A DNA stretch of 64,000 nucleotides from Streptomyces cylindrosporus. Lineage in GTDB: Bacteria > Actinomycetota > Actinomycetes > Streptomycetales > Streptomycetaceae. Where the stretch lies: positions 62,001 to 126,000 of the forward strand of contig NZ_JALDAY010000014.1 of assembly GCF_022698165.1 (NCBI RefSeq), in the 5' to 3' direction. The stretch's first letter is position 1. Every line of letters starts with the position of its first letter. The notes beneath the pieces are model-generated. The model had not been told where the DNA came from, did not search any database, and saw only the letters and a list, made by a program, of their open reading frames with translations. Positions 44,880 through 54,012 of the stretch are shown here, in pieces. The position numbers were made by a program, and so were the translations under genes.

Positions 44880-45077
44880 GGCGGGTGCTCCTAGGTGCCT
44901 GATTGATCGTGTGCGGATGCTGGCTGGATTGTTCCCGCGTTGAACGCGTTTCAGGTTTTCCCCGTGTTACGGAATCGGAGTCGACCCGTCAGACTGCGTT
45001 CGACAGCGCGTACGAACCATCGAGTCGATCACTGCTACGCTTCCGGATCTCGCCCGGACCACCTCCGGATGATCACA

Positions 45078-45093
45078 TGTCATACACATGACA
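45078..45093. promoter_or_regulatory. Palindrome upstream of the second sigma factor gene
   Basis: TGTCAT-acac-ATGACA, a perfect 6-bp inverted repeat with a 4-bp spacer, lies 18 bp before the chosen GTG start and over an alternative in-frame ATG. It may be an operator for the sigma factor operon. The rest of the 230-bp gap (44880-45111) contains no gene I can support. Confidence 0.4.
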
Positions 45094-45111
45094 CGCACAG
45101 GAAGGTCGCCC

Positions 45112-45678
45112 GTGGGCACTGTCGTCGACGACGCAGCCTCCGTGGAGTTCCATGCCTTCTTCGAGCGGCACTACGCCGAACTGTCCCGGCTCGCCCACCT
45201 GTTGACCGGTGAGGCGGACGCCGCCGACGACCTGGCGGCGGACGCGCTGCTGGCACTGTGGCACCGCTGGGACCGGGTGCGCGCCGCGGACCACCCGGTC
45301 GCGTACGCCCGTGGTGTGGTCGCCAACCTGGCCCGCACCCGCATCCGCAGCGCGGTGCGTGAGCGCCGGCGGATCTCGTTGTTCTGGTCGCAGCGCGAGG
45401 AGAAGACCGAGAATCCCGACATCGCGGGTGTGGTCGACGTCCAGGAGGCGCTGCGCCGGCTGCCGTTCCGGAAAAGGGCGTGTGTGGTGCTTCGGCACGC
45501 GTTCGACCTGTCGGAGAAGGACACCGCTCTCGCCCTGGGTGTTTCCGTGGGTACGGTTAAGTCCCAGACGTCCAAGGGGATGGCGGAGCTGCAGAAGCTG
45601 CTGGGCTCCCAGGGCGTCCCACAGAGGGTGCACGCGGCGATGGCGCGCGGCGGCGAGACCGGAGGACGGGACCGATGA
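45112..45678 (+). CDS. ECF-type sigma factor (SigE-family like)
   Basis: A 188-aa sigma factor. Region 2: FHAFFERHYAELSRLAHLLTGEADAADDLAADALLALWHRW, then HPVAYARGVVANLARTRIRS. Region 4: ALRRLPFRKRACVVLRHAFDLSEKDTALALGVSVGTVKSQTSKGMAEL. The pattern suits the actinobacterial SigE-family group. Start: GTG with AGGAAGG 6 nt upstream; the ATG eight codons earlier lacks a site and overlaps the palindrome. The stop overlaps the next gene (ATGA). Confidence 0.9.
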   Translation: MGTVVDDAASVEFHAFFERHYAELSRLAHLLTGEADAADDLAADALLALWHRWDRVRAADHPVAYARGVVANLARTRIRSAVRERRRISLFWSQREEKTENPDIAGVVDVQEALRRLPFRKRACVVLRHAFDLSEKDTALALGVSVGTVKSQTSKGMAELQKLLGSQGVPQRVHAAMARGGETGGRDR

Positions 45679-46520
45679 GGCAGCAGGACGTGCACGACGA
45701 GCTGCGCGCCCGGCTGCACGAGGCGGCCGAGGCGCACGAGCCGGACCGGGCCAGGATCCTGGCCCGCGTCGAGCGGGGCATGGCCGGGCAGGACCGCCGC
45801 GACCACCGGGCGACCCGACCGCCGGTGTGGGGCTGGGCGCGCGTGGTCGGTGCCACGGCCGCGGTCGCGGGCATGCTCGCGGTCGGCGGCTACGCGGTGG
45901 CGTCGGCCGTCAAGGACGACGCCCACCCGCAGCAGCAGACCGTGGAGACCTCGCCGACGCCCACGCCGTCGCCGGACGCGACGAGCCGCGCGCCCGTCCC
46001 GCCGGTCAACCCGAAGCCGAGCCGGGCGCCGGAGACCGCCAAGGCGAGCAGTTCGCCCACCGCCCGCCCCTCGGCCTCCGTCTCCGTGCTGCCGTCGGCA
46101 GGCGGCGAGAGCGACGGCCCGCTGTGGTCGGACGGCTCGGTGGACCCGCACAGCAACGACTTCTGGGCGCAGAGCAACCTCACCCTGAAGACGAGCTCGC
46201 AACTCACCGCGCTCACCGTGCAGTTGAAGATCGCGCAGACCGGCGGGGTCAGCAACGCCGGCGCCTGGCGCTCGCTGCCGGAGCAGGACTTCGACCTCAC
46301 GGTCGCCGAGCAGGACGGCTTCCTGGTCTATACCTGGACGCTCAAGCCGGGCAGCACGGTCGCCAAGGGCGAGTGGGTGTTCGCCGCGCAGTACAACCAC
46401 GCGCGGGGCGGCCGGGACGCGAAGGACGACAGCTACACGATCACGGCGACGGCGGACGGCAAGCAGCGCTCGGTGGGCGGCGACTTCGCGGCCCACACGG
46501 ACGGCGAGGGCGACTCGTAA
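45675..46520 (+). CDS. Single-pass membrane protein coupled to the sigma factor, possible anti-sigma
   Basis: A 281-aa protein. A cytoplasmic N-terminal region of about 50 residues rich in charged helices (DELRARLHEAAEAHEPDRARILARVERG) precedes one transmembrane helix (about 53-77). A Pro/Ser/Thr-rich stalk follows (80-150), then an extracellular beta-rich domain (WAQSNLTLKTSSQLTALTVQL ... YTWTLKPGSTVAKGEWVFAAQYNH). It resembles membrane anti-sigma factors in layout, but no zinc-finger or RskA motif is present. The ATGA overlap with the sigma gene supports a partner role. The outer domain could sense a polymer or cell-wall signal. Confidence 0.75.
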   Translation: MRQQDVHDELRARLHEAAEAHEPDRARILARVERGMAGQDRRDHRATRPPVWGWARVVGATAAVAGMLAVGGYAVASAVKDDAHPQQQTVETSPTPTPSPDATSRAPVPPVNPKPSRAPETAKASSSPTARPSASVSVLPSAGGESDGPLWSDGSVDPHSNDFWAQSNLTLKTSSQLTALTVQLKIAQTGGVSNAGAWRSLPEQDFDLTVAEQDGFLVYTWTLKPGSTVAKGEWVFAAQYNHARGGRDAKDDSYTITATADGKQRSVGGDFAAHTDGEGDS

Positions 46521-46606
46521 AAAAGTTCCGCAGCCGCGGCAACTCTTTCCGCGCCGGTGGCGACCAGGAAACAGAAGGTTCCTCGAGTCCCCACGGAGCA
46601 CGACCC

Positions 46607-48289
46607 TTGAGCACGCACAAGAAGCACCTCACCCGCAGACGTGTGCTGGGGGCCTCCGCGATCGGCGTGGCCGCCACCGGTGCCGCCGTCGCGGGCGGCA
46701 CCGGCCTGCTGGCCTCCGCGTCCGCCGCGGGCTTCGGCTACAGCGACGACGGCGCGAACTACGTCGTGAACACCGGCTCCGCCCTCGTCTTCAAGGTCTC
46801 CAAGTCGACCGGCGACATCACGTCCCTGGCCTACAAGGGCAAGGAGTACGAGGGGTACGGCGGCAAGCACTCGCACGTCGAGTCGGGGCTCGGCGCCTCC
46901 ACGGTCACGGTGAGGCAGTCGGGGTCGACGATCCTGATCAAGGTCGTGCACGGCTCGATCACCCAGTGGTACGCGGCCCGCAGCGGCCAGAACAACGTCT
47001 ACCTGTGGACGAACAAGGCGGACGCGTCCTTCACCGCGACCCGCTACATCGTCCGCGTCAAGCCCGGCATGTTCCCCAACACCGGCTCGGACGCCTGGGA
47101 CTCGACCAAGGACGAGATCATCGAGGCGGGTGACGTCTGGCGGGCCCCGGACGGCACGACCCACTCCAAGCACTACTCGGGCAAGCGGACCGTCGACTAC
47201 GACTACGTCGGCTTCACCACGGGCTCGGTCGGCCTCTGGCTGGTCCGCTCCAACCACGAGAAGGCCTCCGGCGGCCCCTTCTACCGCTCGCTGCTGCGGC
47301 ACTCGAACGAGGGCGGCGCGGGCCTGTACGAGATCCTGCACTACAACGAGGCCCAGACGGAGGCGGAACGCTTCGGCCTCCAGGGTCCGTACGTCATCTC
47401 GTTCACGGACGGCGGCGCACCCTCCTCCTCGCTCTTCCAGGCCGACCTCGACACCGGCTGGGTGGACGGCCTCGGCATCACCGGCTGGGTCGGCAGGGCG
47501 GGGCGCGGCAAGGTGGCGGGCGTCGGCCTGAAGGGCATGGACGCGAAGTACCCGTACACCGTGGGTTTCGCGAACGCGGACGCGCAGTACTGGGCGAAGG
47601 CCGCGGCCGGCACCGGGGCCTTCTCCTGCAAGGGGATGCTCCCGGGGACGTACACGCTGACCGTCTACAAGAACGAACTGGCCGTGCACACCCAGTCGGT
47701 GAAGGTCACGGCGGGCGGTACGACGTCCCTGCACACGCTCGCCATCACCGGTGACCCGTCCACCGCATCGGCCGTCTGGCGGCTCGGCGACTGGGACGGC
47801 ACGCCGACGGGGTTCAAGAACGCCGAGCTGATGACGTACGCGCATCCGTCCGACGGGCGGGCGGCGAAGTGGACCGGCAACGTCACGATCGGCAGCGGCG
47901 GCGAGGCCGCGTCCTTCCCCGCGTACATCTGGAAGGACGTCAACGACGGGATCCTGGTCTACTTCAAGCTGACCAGGGCGCAGGCGGCCGCCGCACACAC
48001 GCTGAGAGTGGGTGTGACCGACGCATTCTCCAACGGCCGCCCGCGGGTTACCGTGAACGAGTGGGTGTCCCCGATTCCCACAGCGCCCACACAGCCCTCA
48101 ACGCGTTCCCTCACCACGGGTTCGTACCGTGGAAACAACCACACCTTCACTTTCAGCGTCCCTAGTAGTGCGTGGAAGACGGACACCTCCCAGTACAACG
48201 TCCTGAAGATCGACATCGTGAGCGGCTCGGGCGGCGCTGACTACCTCAGCGCCGGCACGTCGTTCGACTCCATGGACCTGCTGACCTGA
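46607..48289 (+). CDS. Secreted rhamnogalacturonan lyase, PL4-type
   Basis: A 560-aa exported enzyme. The Tat signal LTRRRVLGASAIG is at residues 8-20, with a cleavage region near ASA. The catalytic beta-sandwich (about 40-290) is followed by an FnIII-like piece (FSCKGMLPGTYTLTVYKNELAVHTQSV) and a C-terminal jelly roll beginning VWRLGDWDGTPTGFKNAE. This three-domain layout is that of PL4 rhamnogalacturonan lyases, which cut the rhamnose-galacturonate backbone of pectin. Start: TTG with GGAG 8 nt upstream, needed to include the Tat signal. It is the first gene of the pectin locus. Confidence 0.88.
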   Translation: MSTHKKHLTRRRVLGASAIGVAATGAAVAGGTGLLASASAAGFGYSDDGANYVVNTGSALVFKVSKSTGDITSLAYKGKEYEGYGGKHSHVESGLGASTVTVRQSGSTILIKVVHGSITQWYAARSGQNNVYLWTNKADASFTATRYIVRVKPGMFPNTGSDAWDSTKDEIIEAGDVWRAPDGTTHSKHYSGKRTVDYDYVGFTTGSVGLWLVRSNHEKASGGPFYRSLLRHSNEGGAGLYEILHYNEAQTEAERFGLQGPYVISFTDGGAPSSSLFQADLDTGWVDGLGITGWVGRAGRGKVAGVGLKGMDAKYPYTVGFANADAQYWAKAAAGTGAFSCKGMLPGTYTLTVYKNELAVHTQSVKVTAGGTTSLHTLAITGDPSTASAVWRLGDWDGTPTGFKNAELMTYAHPSDGRAAKWTGNVTIGSGGEAASFPAYIWKDVNDGILVYFKLTRAQAAAAHTLRVGVTDAFSNGRPRVTVNEWVSPIPTAPTQPSTRSLTTGSYRGNNHTFTFSVPSSAWKTDTSQYNVLKIDIVSGSGGADYLSAGTSFDSMDLLT

Positions 48290-48340
48290 GCCCCCCTCGG
48301 TCAGCAGCCGCCGACTGAGCCCCCCTCGTCGGCGACAGAC

Positions 48341-48366
48341 GCCCCGCCGGTGACGACCGGCGGGGC
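48341..48366. terminator. Strong bidirectional terminator hairpin
   Basis: GCCCCGCCGG-tgacga-CCGGCGGGGC is a perfect 10-bp stem with a 6-nt loop, followed by gttcggttt on the + strand. It lies between the convergent rhamnogalacturonan lyase and PL9 genes. Just upstream, the phrase gagcccccctcg occurs twice (near 48288 and 48317), perhaps a small duplication. Confidence 0.85.
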
Positions 48367-48381
48367 GTTCGGTTTCCCGGT

Positions 48382-49536
48382 TCAGTTCATGGTGGCCCCG
48401 ATGGTCGTGGACCCCGTGGTGAGGAACGTGGTCGCCGGGAGCGATCCGTCCGACTTGCGCGCCCCGTACGCGGTCGTCGCGTCCGTCGAGCTGAAGGCCG
48501 GTGTGCTCACTCCGCTGTCCCAGTTGTTCGCCGCGGACACCGTCGACGAACTCAGCTTGTCCAGACCGCCCTTGTTGCTCACCGCGAGGTTGCGCGCGAG
48601 CCGCGCCTTGCCCGTGGCGAAGTAGAACCCGGCCTCCGTGTTGGAGTACGCGGTGTTGCGGTTCAGGGCGATCGCGCCGGTGTTGGAGTTCTCGGTGAAG
48701 CCGTTGAGGGTGTTGTCCCAGGCCGCGTTGTCGTTGACGACGTGCGCGACCGCGACGCCTCCGCCGCCCAGCTTGAACCCGTTGCCGTTGCCCTCGAACG
48801 CGGAGTCGTTCCAGCGGTTCTTGCCGTTGCCGAAGGCCCAGCTGTGCTCGATGGTGACCGGTGAGGAGAACTGCCACAGGTCGAGGCCGTCGTCCGAGTT
48901 GTTGTAGAGGCGGGCCCCGGTGACCTTGTTGCCCGTGCCCGAGCCGAACTTGATGGCGATGCCGTCGGCGTTCTGGCCGTGCCCGGCCGCGTCGTAGTTG
49001 CCGTAACTGTCCAGGTTCTGGACGAGGTTGTTCACCGTGTTGTCGCCGCGCAGCGTGAAGCCGGAGTCGCCGTTGTTCGCGGTGACGAGGTTCTTGAAGA
49101 CGCCGCCGGTGGAGGAGGTGACGACGAAGCCCTGGGCCGGGGAGTTCTGGAAGGTGAGGTTCTGGACGGTCCAGTAGCTGCCGTAGATCCCGGTGAGCCA
49201 GGAGCCGGCGGGCAGCTTGGAGCCGTCGATCTTCACCTTCTCGCTACCGTACGCCTGGAGCGTGATCCGGCTCGAACTCGTGCCGCTGGCCGTGGACTTG
49301 AGGGTGGTCGTCGGATAGTACGTGCCGGCGCGCACCTGGATGAGGGTGCCCGCGGCGGCGTTCTGCACGGCCGACTCCAGCTGGGCGGTGGTGGACACGG
49401 TGACGGTCGTCGTCGCGGCCTGGGCGCCGCCGTTCGACAGGCCGAGCCAGACGCCGCCCGCCCCGGCGGAGACGGCCACCGCGGCGGCGATCGAGAGCGT
49501 GCGCGTCCGACGGTGGCGTCCGGTGCTGAGTCGCAC
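48382..49536 (-). CDS. Secreted pectate lyase, PL9-type (paralogue 1)
   Basis: A 384-aa exported right-handed beta-helix enzyme. A signal peptide of about 40 residues ends near AQA. The PL9-like core is clear: NNGDSGFTLRGDNTVNN, NADGIAIKFGSGTGNKV, LYNNSDDGLDLWQF (the Asp-Asp of the Ca2+ site) and FGNGKNRWNDSAF. It cleaves polygalacturonate by beta-elimination. Start: GTG with AGGA 7 nt upstream. It is close to the 52859-53971 protein through its whole length, including the C-terminus ending TTIGATMN. Confidence 0.87.
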   Translation of the reverse strand: MRLSTGRHRRTRTLSIAAAVAVSAGAGGVWLGLSNGGAQAATTTVTVSTTAQLESAVQNAAAGTLIQVRAGTYYPTTTLKSTASGTSSSRITLQAYGSEKVKIDGSKLPAGSWLTGIYGSYWTVQNLTFQNSPAQGFVVTSSTGGVFKNLVTANNGDSGFTLRGDNTVNNLVQNLDSYGNYDAAGHGQNADGIAIKFGSGTGNKVTGARLYNNSDDGLDLWQFSSPVTIEHSWAFGNGKNRWNDSAFEGNGNGFKLGGGGVAVAHVVNDNAAWDNTLNGFTENSNTGAIALNRNTAYSNTEAGFYFATGKARLARNLAVSNKGGLDKLSSSTVSAANNWDSGVSTPAFSSTDATTAYGARKSDGSLPATTFLTTGSTTIGATMN

Positions 49537-49739
49537 TGGCCGTTCCTTTCCTAGGGGATTGCCTACGCCGTCGAGTCGCCGCCATGGCGGGAAAGGTTGC
49601 CGCGCCCCTTCGAAAACCCCCGAAACTTTCGCCCCGCCCCATCCCCCGCCTACCGGTTGACGTGCTGTTTCCCACTGGTGACACTCCGAAGGCGCGCGCA
49701 CCCCCCAACAGAAACCCCCACACTCCGACAGGACTGCCC

Positions 49740-51959
49740 ATGCGCCCGAGAGCCGTGCTCGTCGCCTGCCTAGCCCTCCTGCTCGCCCTGTTCACCGCGC
49801 CACCCGGCACCGCAGCCACCGCCCCCTCAGGAGCCCCGCCCGTGAACCATCCCCGGTACGCCGGTTATCTCTTCGCCTACTTCACCGGCGAGGGCACCGC
49901 CGACGGCGAGCAGATCCGCTACGCCCTCAGCCGCGGCAACGACCCGCTGCACTGGCGGGAGTTGAACCAGGGCAAGCCGGTCCTGACCTCGACGACCGGC
50001 GAGAAGGGCCTGCGGGACCCGTTCGTGATCCGCTCCCCGAAGGGCGACAAGTTCTATCTCATCGCCACCGACCTGCGCATGTACAACGGCAGCAGCGGCA
50101 GTTGGGACTACGTCCAGCGGCACGGCAGCAAGTCCATCATGATCTGGGAGTCCACCGACCTGGTCCACTGGACCGACCAGCGCCTGGTGAAGGTCGCGCC
50201 GGACAACGCGGGCAACACCTGGGCGCCGGAGGCCTATTGGGACGACTCCCTCGGCGAGTACGTCGTCTTCTGGGCGTCGAAGCTGTACGCCGACGACGAT
50301 CCCGAGCACACCGGATCGACGTACAACAAGATGCTGTACGCGACGACGAAGGACTTCCGCACCTTCAGCGAGCCGAAGGTCTGGGACGACCCGGGTTACT
50401 CGGTCATCGACTCGACGGTCGTGAAGTACAAGGACACCTACTACCGCTACACCAAGGACGAGCGCGACCCGTCCTCCAGCTCGCCGTGCTCGAAGTTCAT
50501 CACCGGCGAGAAGTCGACGAGCCTGACCTCCACCACGTACGACCTCGTCTCGGACTGCATCGGCAGCGGCGCGATCGACCGCGGCGAGGGGCCGACGGTC
50601 TTCAGGTCCAACACCGAGAAGAAGTGGTATCTGTTCATCGACGAGTACGGCGGCCGAGGTTACGTCCCCTTCGAGACCACCGACCTCGACTCCGGCACGT
50701 GGACGCCGTCCACGAACTACCAGCTGCCCGCAAGTCCCCGACACGGCACGGTACTTCCGGTGACGCAGCAGGAGTACGACCGGCTGCTGGCCGCGTATCC
50801 GGCGACCCCGACCTCGGTCGTGGACGCGACGGCCAAGGACCAGAAGGGGTACGCCGTCGTCACCGAGGCCTCCTCGAAGGTCGTGCTGCCGATGCAGCCG
50901 GCCGCCGACCTGTCCCGCCTCGCGCCGAGGCTCGCCGTGGGCGAGGGCGCGAGCGTCAGCCCCAGGTCCGGTACGCACCGCGACTTCCGCACACCGCAGA
51001 CGTACACCGTGACCGCCGCCGACGGCACCACCCGTACCTGGACCGTCGAGGCCGTCCGCACCCGCAGCCCGATCCTGCCCGGCCTCAACGCCGACCCGGA
51101 CGTGCACTATCTCGACGGCCGGTACTGGATCTACCCGACGACGGACGGCAACCAGGGCTGGGGCAGCACGAGTTTCAAGGCGTACTCGTCACCGGACCTG
51201 GTCCACTGGAAGGACCACGGGGTCGTCCTCGACCTCGGCCCGGACGTCTCCTGGGCGGACAAGTACGCGTGGGCGCCGGCCGTCGCCGAGCGGGACGGCA
51301 AGTACTACTTCTACTTCTGCGCCGAGCAGCAGATCGGCGTGGCGGTGGCGGACTCCCCCGCCGGGCCCTTCAAGGACGCGCTGGGCAAACCCCTGGTGGC
51401 GAAGGGCGGTTCGCTGCCGGGCCAGATGATCGACCCGGCGGTCTTCACGGACGACGACGGGACCTCGTACCTCTACTGGGGCAACGGGCACGGGTACGTC
51501 GTACCGCTGAACGAGGACATGACCTCGTACGACCCCGCGAAGGTGAAGGACATCACCCCGGACGGCTTCCGTGAGGGGTCCTTCGTCATCAAGCGGAAGG
51601 GCACGTACTACTTCATGTGGTCCGAGGACGACACCCGCAGCGAGAACTACCACGTCGCCTACGCGACGGGACCGTCCCCGCTCGGCCCGTGGACCAAGCA
51701 GGGGACGATCCTGTCCAAGCGTCCCGAGTACGGCGTCCTCGGCACCGGCCACCACTCCGTGGTGAACGTGCCCGGCACCGACGACTGGTACATCGTCTAC
51801 CACCGGTTCGCCCTGAACGGGCCGGGCACACCCGGCGGTGACGGCATGCACCGGGAGACGACCGTCGACCGGCTGTGGTTCGCCGCGGACGGTACCCTTC
51901 AGCCGGTCGTGCCGACCCTGGAGTCGATCAGGCCGGTACGGACCGACAAGCCTAGCTGA
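49740..51959 (+). CDS. Secreted protein with two GH43-like domains
   Basis: A 739-aa exported protein. Signal peptide residues 1-27 (LVACLALLLALFTAPPGTAA). Domain 1 (about 40-370) has beta-propeller repeats such as GLRDPFVIRSPKGDKFYLIATD, NTWAPEAYW and EGPTVFRS. A small beta domain follows (about 400-440, TYTVTAADGTTRTWTVEAV). Domain 2 (about 445-735) is a full GH43 with GLNADPDVHYLDGRYWIYP (base Asp), IDPAVFTDDDGTSYLYWG (pKa-modulating Asp) and REGSFVIKRKGTYYFMW (acid Glu). Likely an arabinofuranosidase, xylosidase or arabinanase acting on pectin side chains. Start: ATG with AGGA 6 nt upstream. Confidence 0.9.
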   Translation: MRPRAVLVACLALLLALFTAPPGTAATAPSGAPPVNHPRYAGYLFAYFTGEGTADGEQIRYALSRGNDPLHWRELNQGKPVLTSTTGEKGLRDPFVIRSPKGDKFYLIATDLRMYNGSSGSWDYVQRHGSKSIMIWESTDLVHWTDQRLVKVAPDNAGNTWAPEAYWDDSLGEYVVFWASKLYADDDPEHTGSTYNKMLYATTKDFRTFSEPKVWDDPGYSVIDSTVVKYKDTYYRYTKDERDPSSSSPCSKFITGEKSTSLTSTTYDLVSDCIGSGAIDRGEGPTVFRSNTEKKWYLFIDEYGGRGYVPFETTDLDSGTWTPSTNYQLPASPRHGTVLPVTQQEYDRLLAAYPATPTSVVDATAKDQKGYAVVTEASSKVVLPMQPAADLSRLAPRLAVGEGASVSPRSGTHRDFRTPQTYTVTAADGTTRTWTVEAVRTRSPILPGLNADPDVHYLDGRYWIYPTTDGNQGWGSTSFKAYSSPDLVHWKDHGVVLDLGPDVSWADKYAWAPAVAERDGKYYFYFCAEQQIGVAVADSPAGPFKDALGKPLVAKGGSLPGQMIDPAVFTDDDGTSYLYWGNGHGYVVPLNEDMTSYDPAKVKDITPDGFREGSFVIKRKGTYYFMWSEDDTRSENYHVAYATGPSPLGPWTKQGTILSKRPEYGVLGTGHHSVVNVPGTDDWYIVYHRFALNGPGTPGGDGMHRETTVDRLWFAADGTLQPVVPTLESIRPVRTDKPS

Positions 51960-52749
51960 CGAAGTACGTCGGGTTCGGCAGCTTGTAGGTGCGGTCGGCG
52001 TATCCGCCGTCGAGGTCCGAGTACTGGTCGCCGAAGTTGGCGACGATCTCGTACCCGAGGTCGTCCTCGATGTGCTTGCGGGTGCCGGACTTGTACTGCA
52101 CGGTGGTGCAGTTCCAGGTGCCCGGGGTGGCGCAGGCGCTCAGGTAGGCCGGCGGGTTCGCCTTGTCCTTGAGGAACATGTGGTCGGCGTCGAGGTTCAC
52201 ATCGGCGCCGATCTTCTTCAGGTTGGCGACGGCGGCGGTGCGCTGCGCCTCGCTCAGACCGGAGTTGTAGAAGACCTCGACGCCCTTGGACTCGGCGTAC
52301 TGGACCAGCTCGGCGCTGCCGAAGACACCCGGACGGTCCGCCTTGTTCACGTAGTCGGCCCAAGTGGTCGAGTTGTACGTGTAGTTGTACCGCTTCTCGT
52401 AGTCCAGGCTGAGCAGCAGCGTGTCGTCGATGTCGAAGACGACCGCGGGCTTCTCGTCGCGGTGGTGGGCCTTGCGGGCCGCCTGGTCGATGTACTTGCG
52501 GGCAGCGGCGTCGATGCGCGCGAGGTCATCGGCGTACGGGCTGTCCGGGGACGCCTGGTACACGCCGTTGGCGTCGGCCGTGGTGCCGTAATAGGTGTCG
52601 ATGTCCTTCACCAGGAGCCCGATGTTGTAGGGCTCGTGGGTGGAGTTGGCCGTGGACTGGCCGGCCGTGGCGGCACCGGCGCCGTAGAGAGCGGCGCCGG
52701 TGACGGCACACGCTGCGGCGATCGCCGCGATACGCAGTGGCTTATGCAT
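51952..52749 (-). CDS. Secreted HAD-superfamily acid phosphatase
   Basis: A 265-aa exported phosphatase. A signal peptide covers residues 1-29. The HAD nucleophile motif is AVVFDIDDTLLLS, with later motifs FYNSGLSEAQRTAAVANLKK, MFLKDK and FGDQYSDLDGGYAD. It resembles class B/HAD-IIIB acid phosphatases. Its stop overlaps the 3' end of the GH43 gene by 8 bp on the opposite strand. It has no obvious pectin role and may scavenge phosphate from plant-derived esters. Confidence 0.9.
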   Translation of the reverse strand: MHKPLRIAAIAAACAVTGAALYGAGAATAGQSTANSTHEPYNIGLLVKDIDTYYGTTADANGVYQASPDSPYADDLARIDAAARKYIDQAARKAHHRDEKPAVVFDIDDTLLLSLDYEKRYNYTYNSTTWADYVNKADRPGVFGSAELVQYAESKGVEVFYNSGLSEAQRTAAVANLKKIGADVNLDADHMFLKDKANPPAYLSACATPGTWNCTTVQYKSGTRKHIEDDLGYEIVANFGDQYSDLDGGYADRTYKLPNPTYFVS

Positions 52750-52858
52750 GACAAGGTTCTACGCGCGTCACCCCCGTGGGCGCGAGACCCGTTGCCCGAT
52801 CGAGACCTATGTGTCGGGCAAAGAACGGGTCAAGCGCCCCGGACGGGCGGGTTCCGGT

Positions 52859-53971
52859 TCAGTTCATGGTGGCGCCGATCGTGCTGCTGCCCGTCGTCAG
52901 GAACGTGGTCGCGGGCAGGGTGCCGCTGGAACTGCGGGCGTTGTACGTGCTGCTCGCGTCCGTCGAGATGAACGCCGGGGTGGAGATCCCGGAGTCCCAG
53001 TTGTTGCCGGCCGAGGTGACTGCGGAGCCCTTGGTGACCGAGCCGCTGCCGTTGCCGACGGCGAGGTTCTTGCCGAGCTTGGCGGAGCTGGTGGCGAAGT
53101 AGTAGCCCCACTTGGAGTTGGCGTAGGCCGTGGTGCGGTTGATGACGATCGCGCCGGTGTTGGAGTTCTCGGTGAAGCCGTTGCCGGCGTTGCCCCAGGC
53201 CGCGGAGTTGTTGACGACGTGCGCGACGACCTCGCCGTCGCCGCCCAGCTTGTAGCCGTTGCCGTCACCCGCGAAGGCGGAGTCGGACCAGCGGTTGACG
53301 CCGTTGCCGAAGGACCAGGTGTGCTCGACGGTGACCGGCGTGGAGAAGGACCAGAAGTCGATCCCGTCGTCCGAGTTGTTGTAGAGCCGGGCGCCGGTGA
53401 CCAGGTTCCCGCTGCCGGAGCCGAACTTGATGGCGATCCCGTCGGCGTTCTCGCCGTGGTTGGCGGCGTCGTAGTTGCCGTACGAGTCGATGTTCTTGAC
53501 CGTGTTGTTGACGGTTCCGTCGCCGGTGAGGGTGAAGCCCGAGTCGCCGCCGTTGATGGTCTTGATGTTGTTCCAGTTGGTGCCGGTGCAGGACTGGCAG
53601 ACGACCGCGCTGTCCGGGGAGTTCTGGAAGGTGATGTTGGAGACGTTCCAGTAGTCGGCGGTCAGCTTGAAGATCCAGTCGCCGGAGGGCAGCGAGGACC
53701 CGTCGATCTTCACGGTCTCCGAGCCGTACGCGGTGAGCGTGATCGGCGCGGAGGAGGTGCCGTTGGCCGTGGACTGGAGGGTGGCCGTCGGGTAGTAGGT
53801 GCCACCGCGGACCTGGATGACGGTGTCGGCGGTGGCGTTCTTGATGGCGTTGGACAGGTCGGTGGAGTTGCTGACGACCACGGTGGCGGCCTGCGCCTGG
53901 GTGGGCAGGACGGCGAGGCCGGCGCCGAGGGCGAGGGCCGCCGCGGTGGCGAGAGCGGTACGACGAGACAT
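52859..53971 (-). CDS. Secreted pectate lyase, PL9-type (paralogue 2)
   Basis: A 370-aa exported beta-helix enzyme. A signal peptide ends near AQA (residue 28). The same core motifs as paralogue 1 are found: NGGDSGFTLTGDGTVNN, NADGIAIKFGSGSGNLV, NNSDDGIDFWSF and FGNGVNRWSDSAF, with the C-terminus ending STIGATMN. A Cys pair (VVCQSCTG) is unique to this copy. Start: ATG with AAGGA 9 nt upstream; the frame extends 15 codons further without support. It is the 3'-most gene of the reverse-strand pectin run. Confidence 0.87.
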   Translation of the reverse strand: MSRRTALATAAALALGAGLAVLPTQAQAATVVVSNSTDLSNAIKNATADTVIQVRGGTYYPTATLQSTANGTSSAPITLTAYGSETVKIDGSSLPSGDWIFKLTADYWNVSNITFQNSPDSAVVCQSCTGTNWNNIKTINGGDSGFTLTGDGTVNNTVKNIDSYGNYDAANHGENADGIAIKFGSGSGNLVTGARLYNNSDDGIDFWSFSTPVTVEHTWSFGNGVNRWSDSAFAGDGNGYKLGGDGEVVAHVVNNSAAWGNAGNGFTENSNTGAIVINRTTAYANSKWGYYFATSSAKLGKNLAVGNGSGSVTKGSAVTSAGNNWDSGISTPAFISTDASSTYNARSSSGTLPATTFLTTGSSTIGATMN

Positions 53972-54012
53972 GGAGTGCGGTCCTTTCGTCGTGCGGGGAT
54001 GGTCGGGGGGAA

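Noticed and set aside
44880..45111. Small gene in the gap between the NCS2 permease and the sigma factor
   Set aside because: Short frames only, without ribosome-binding sites or convincing composition.
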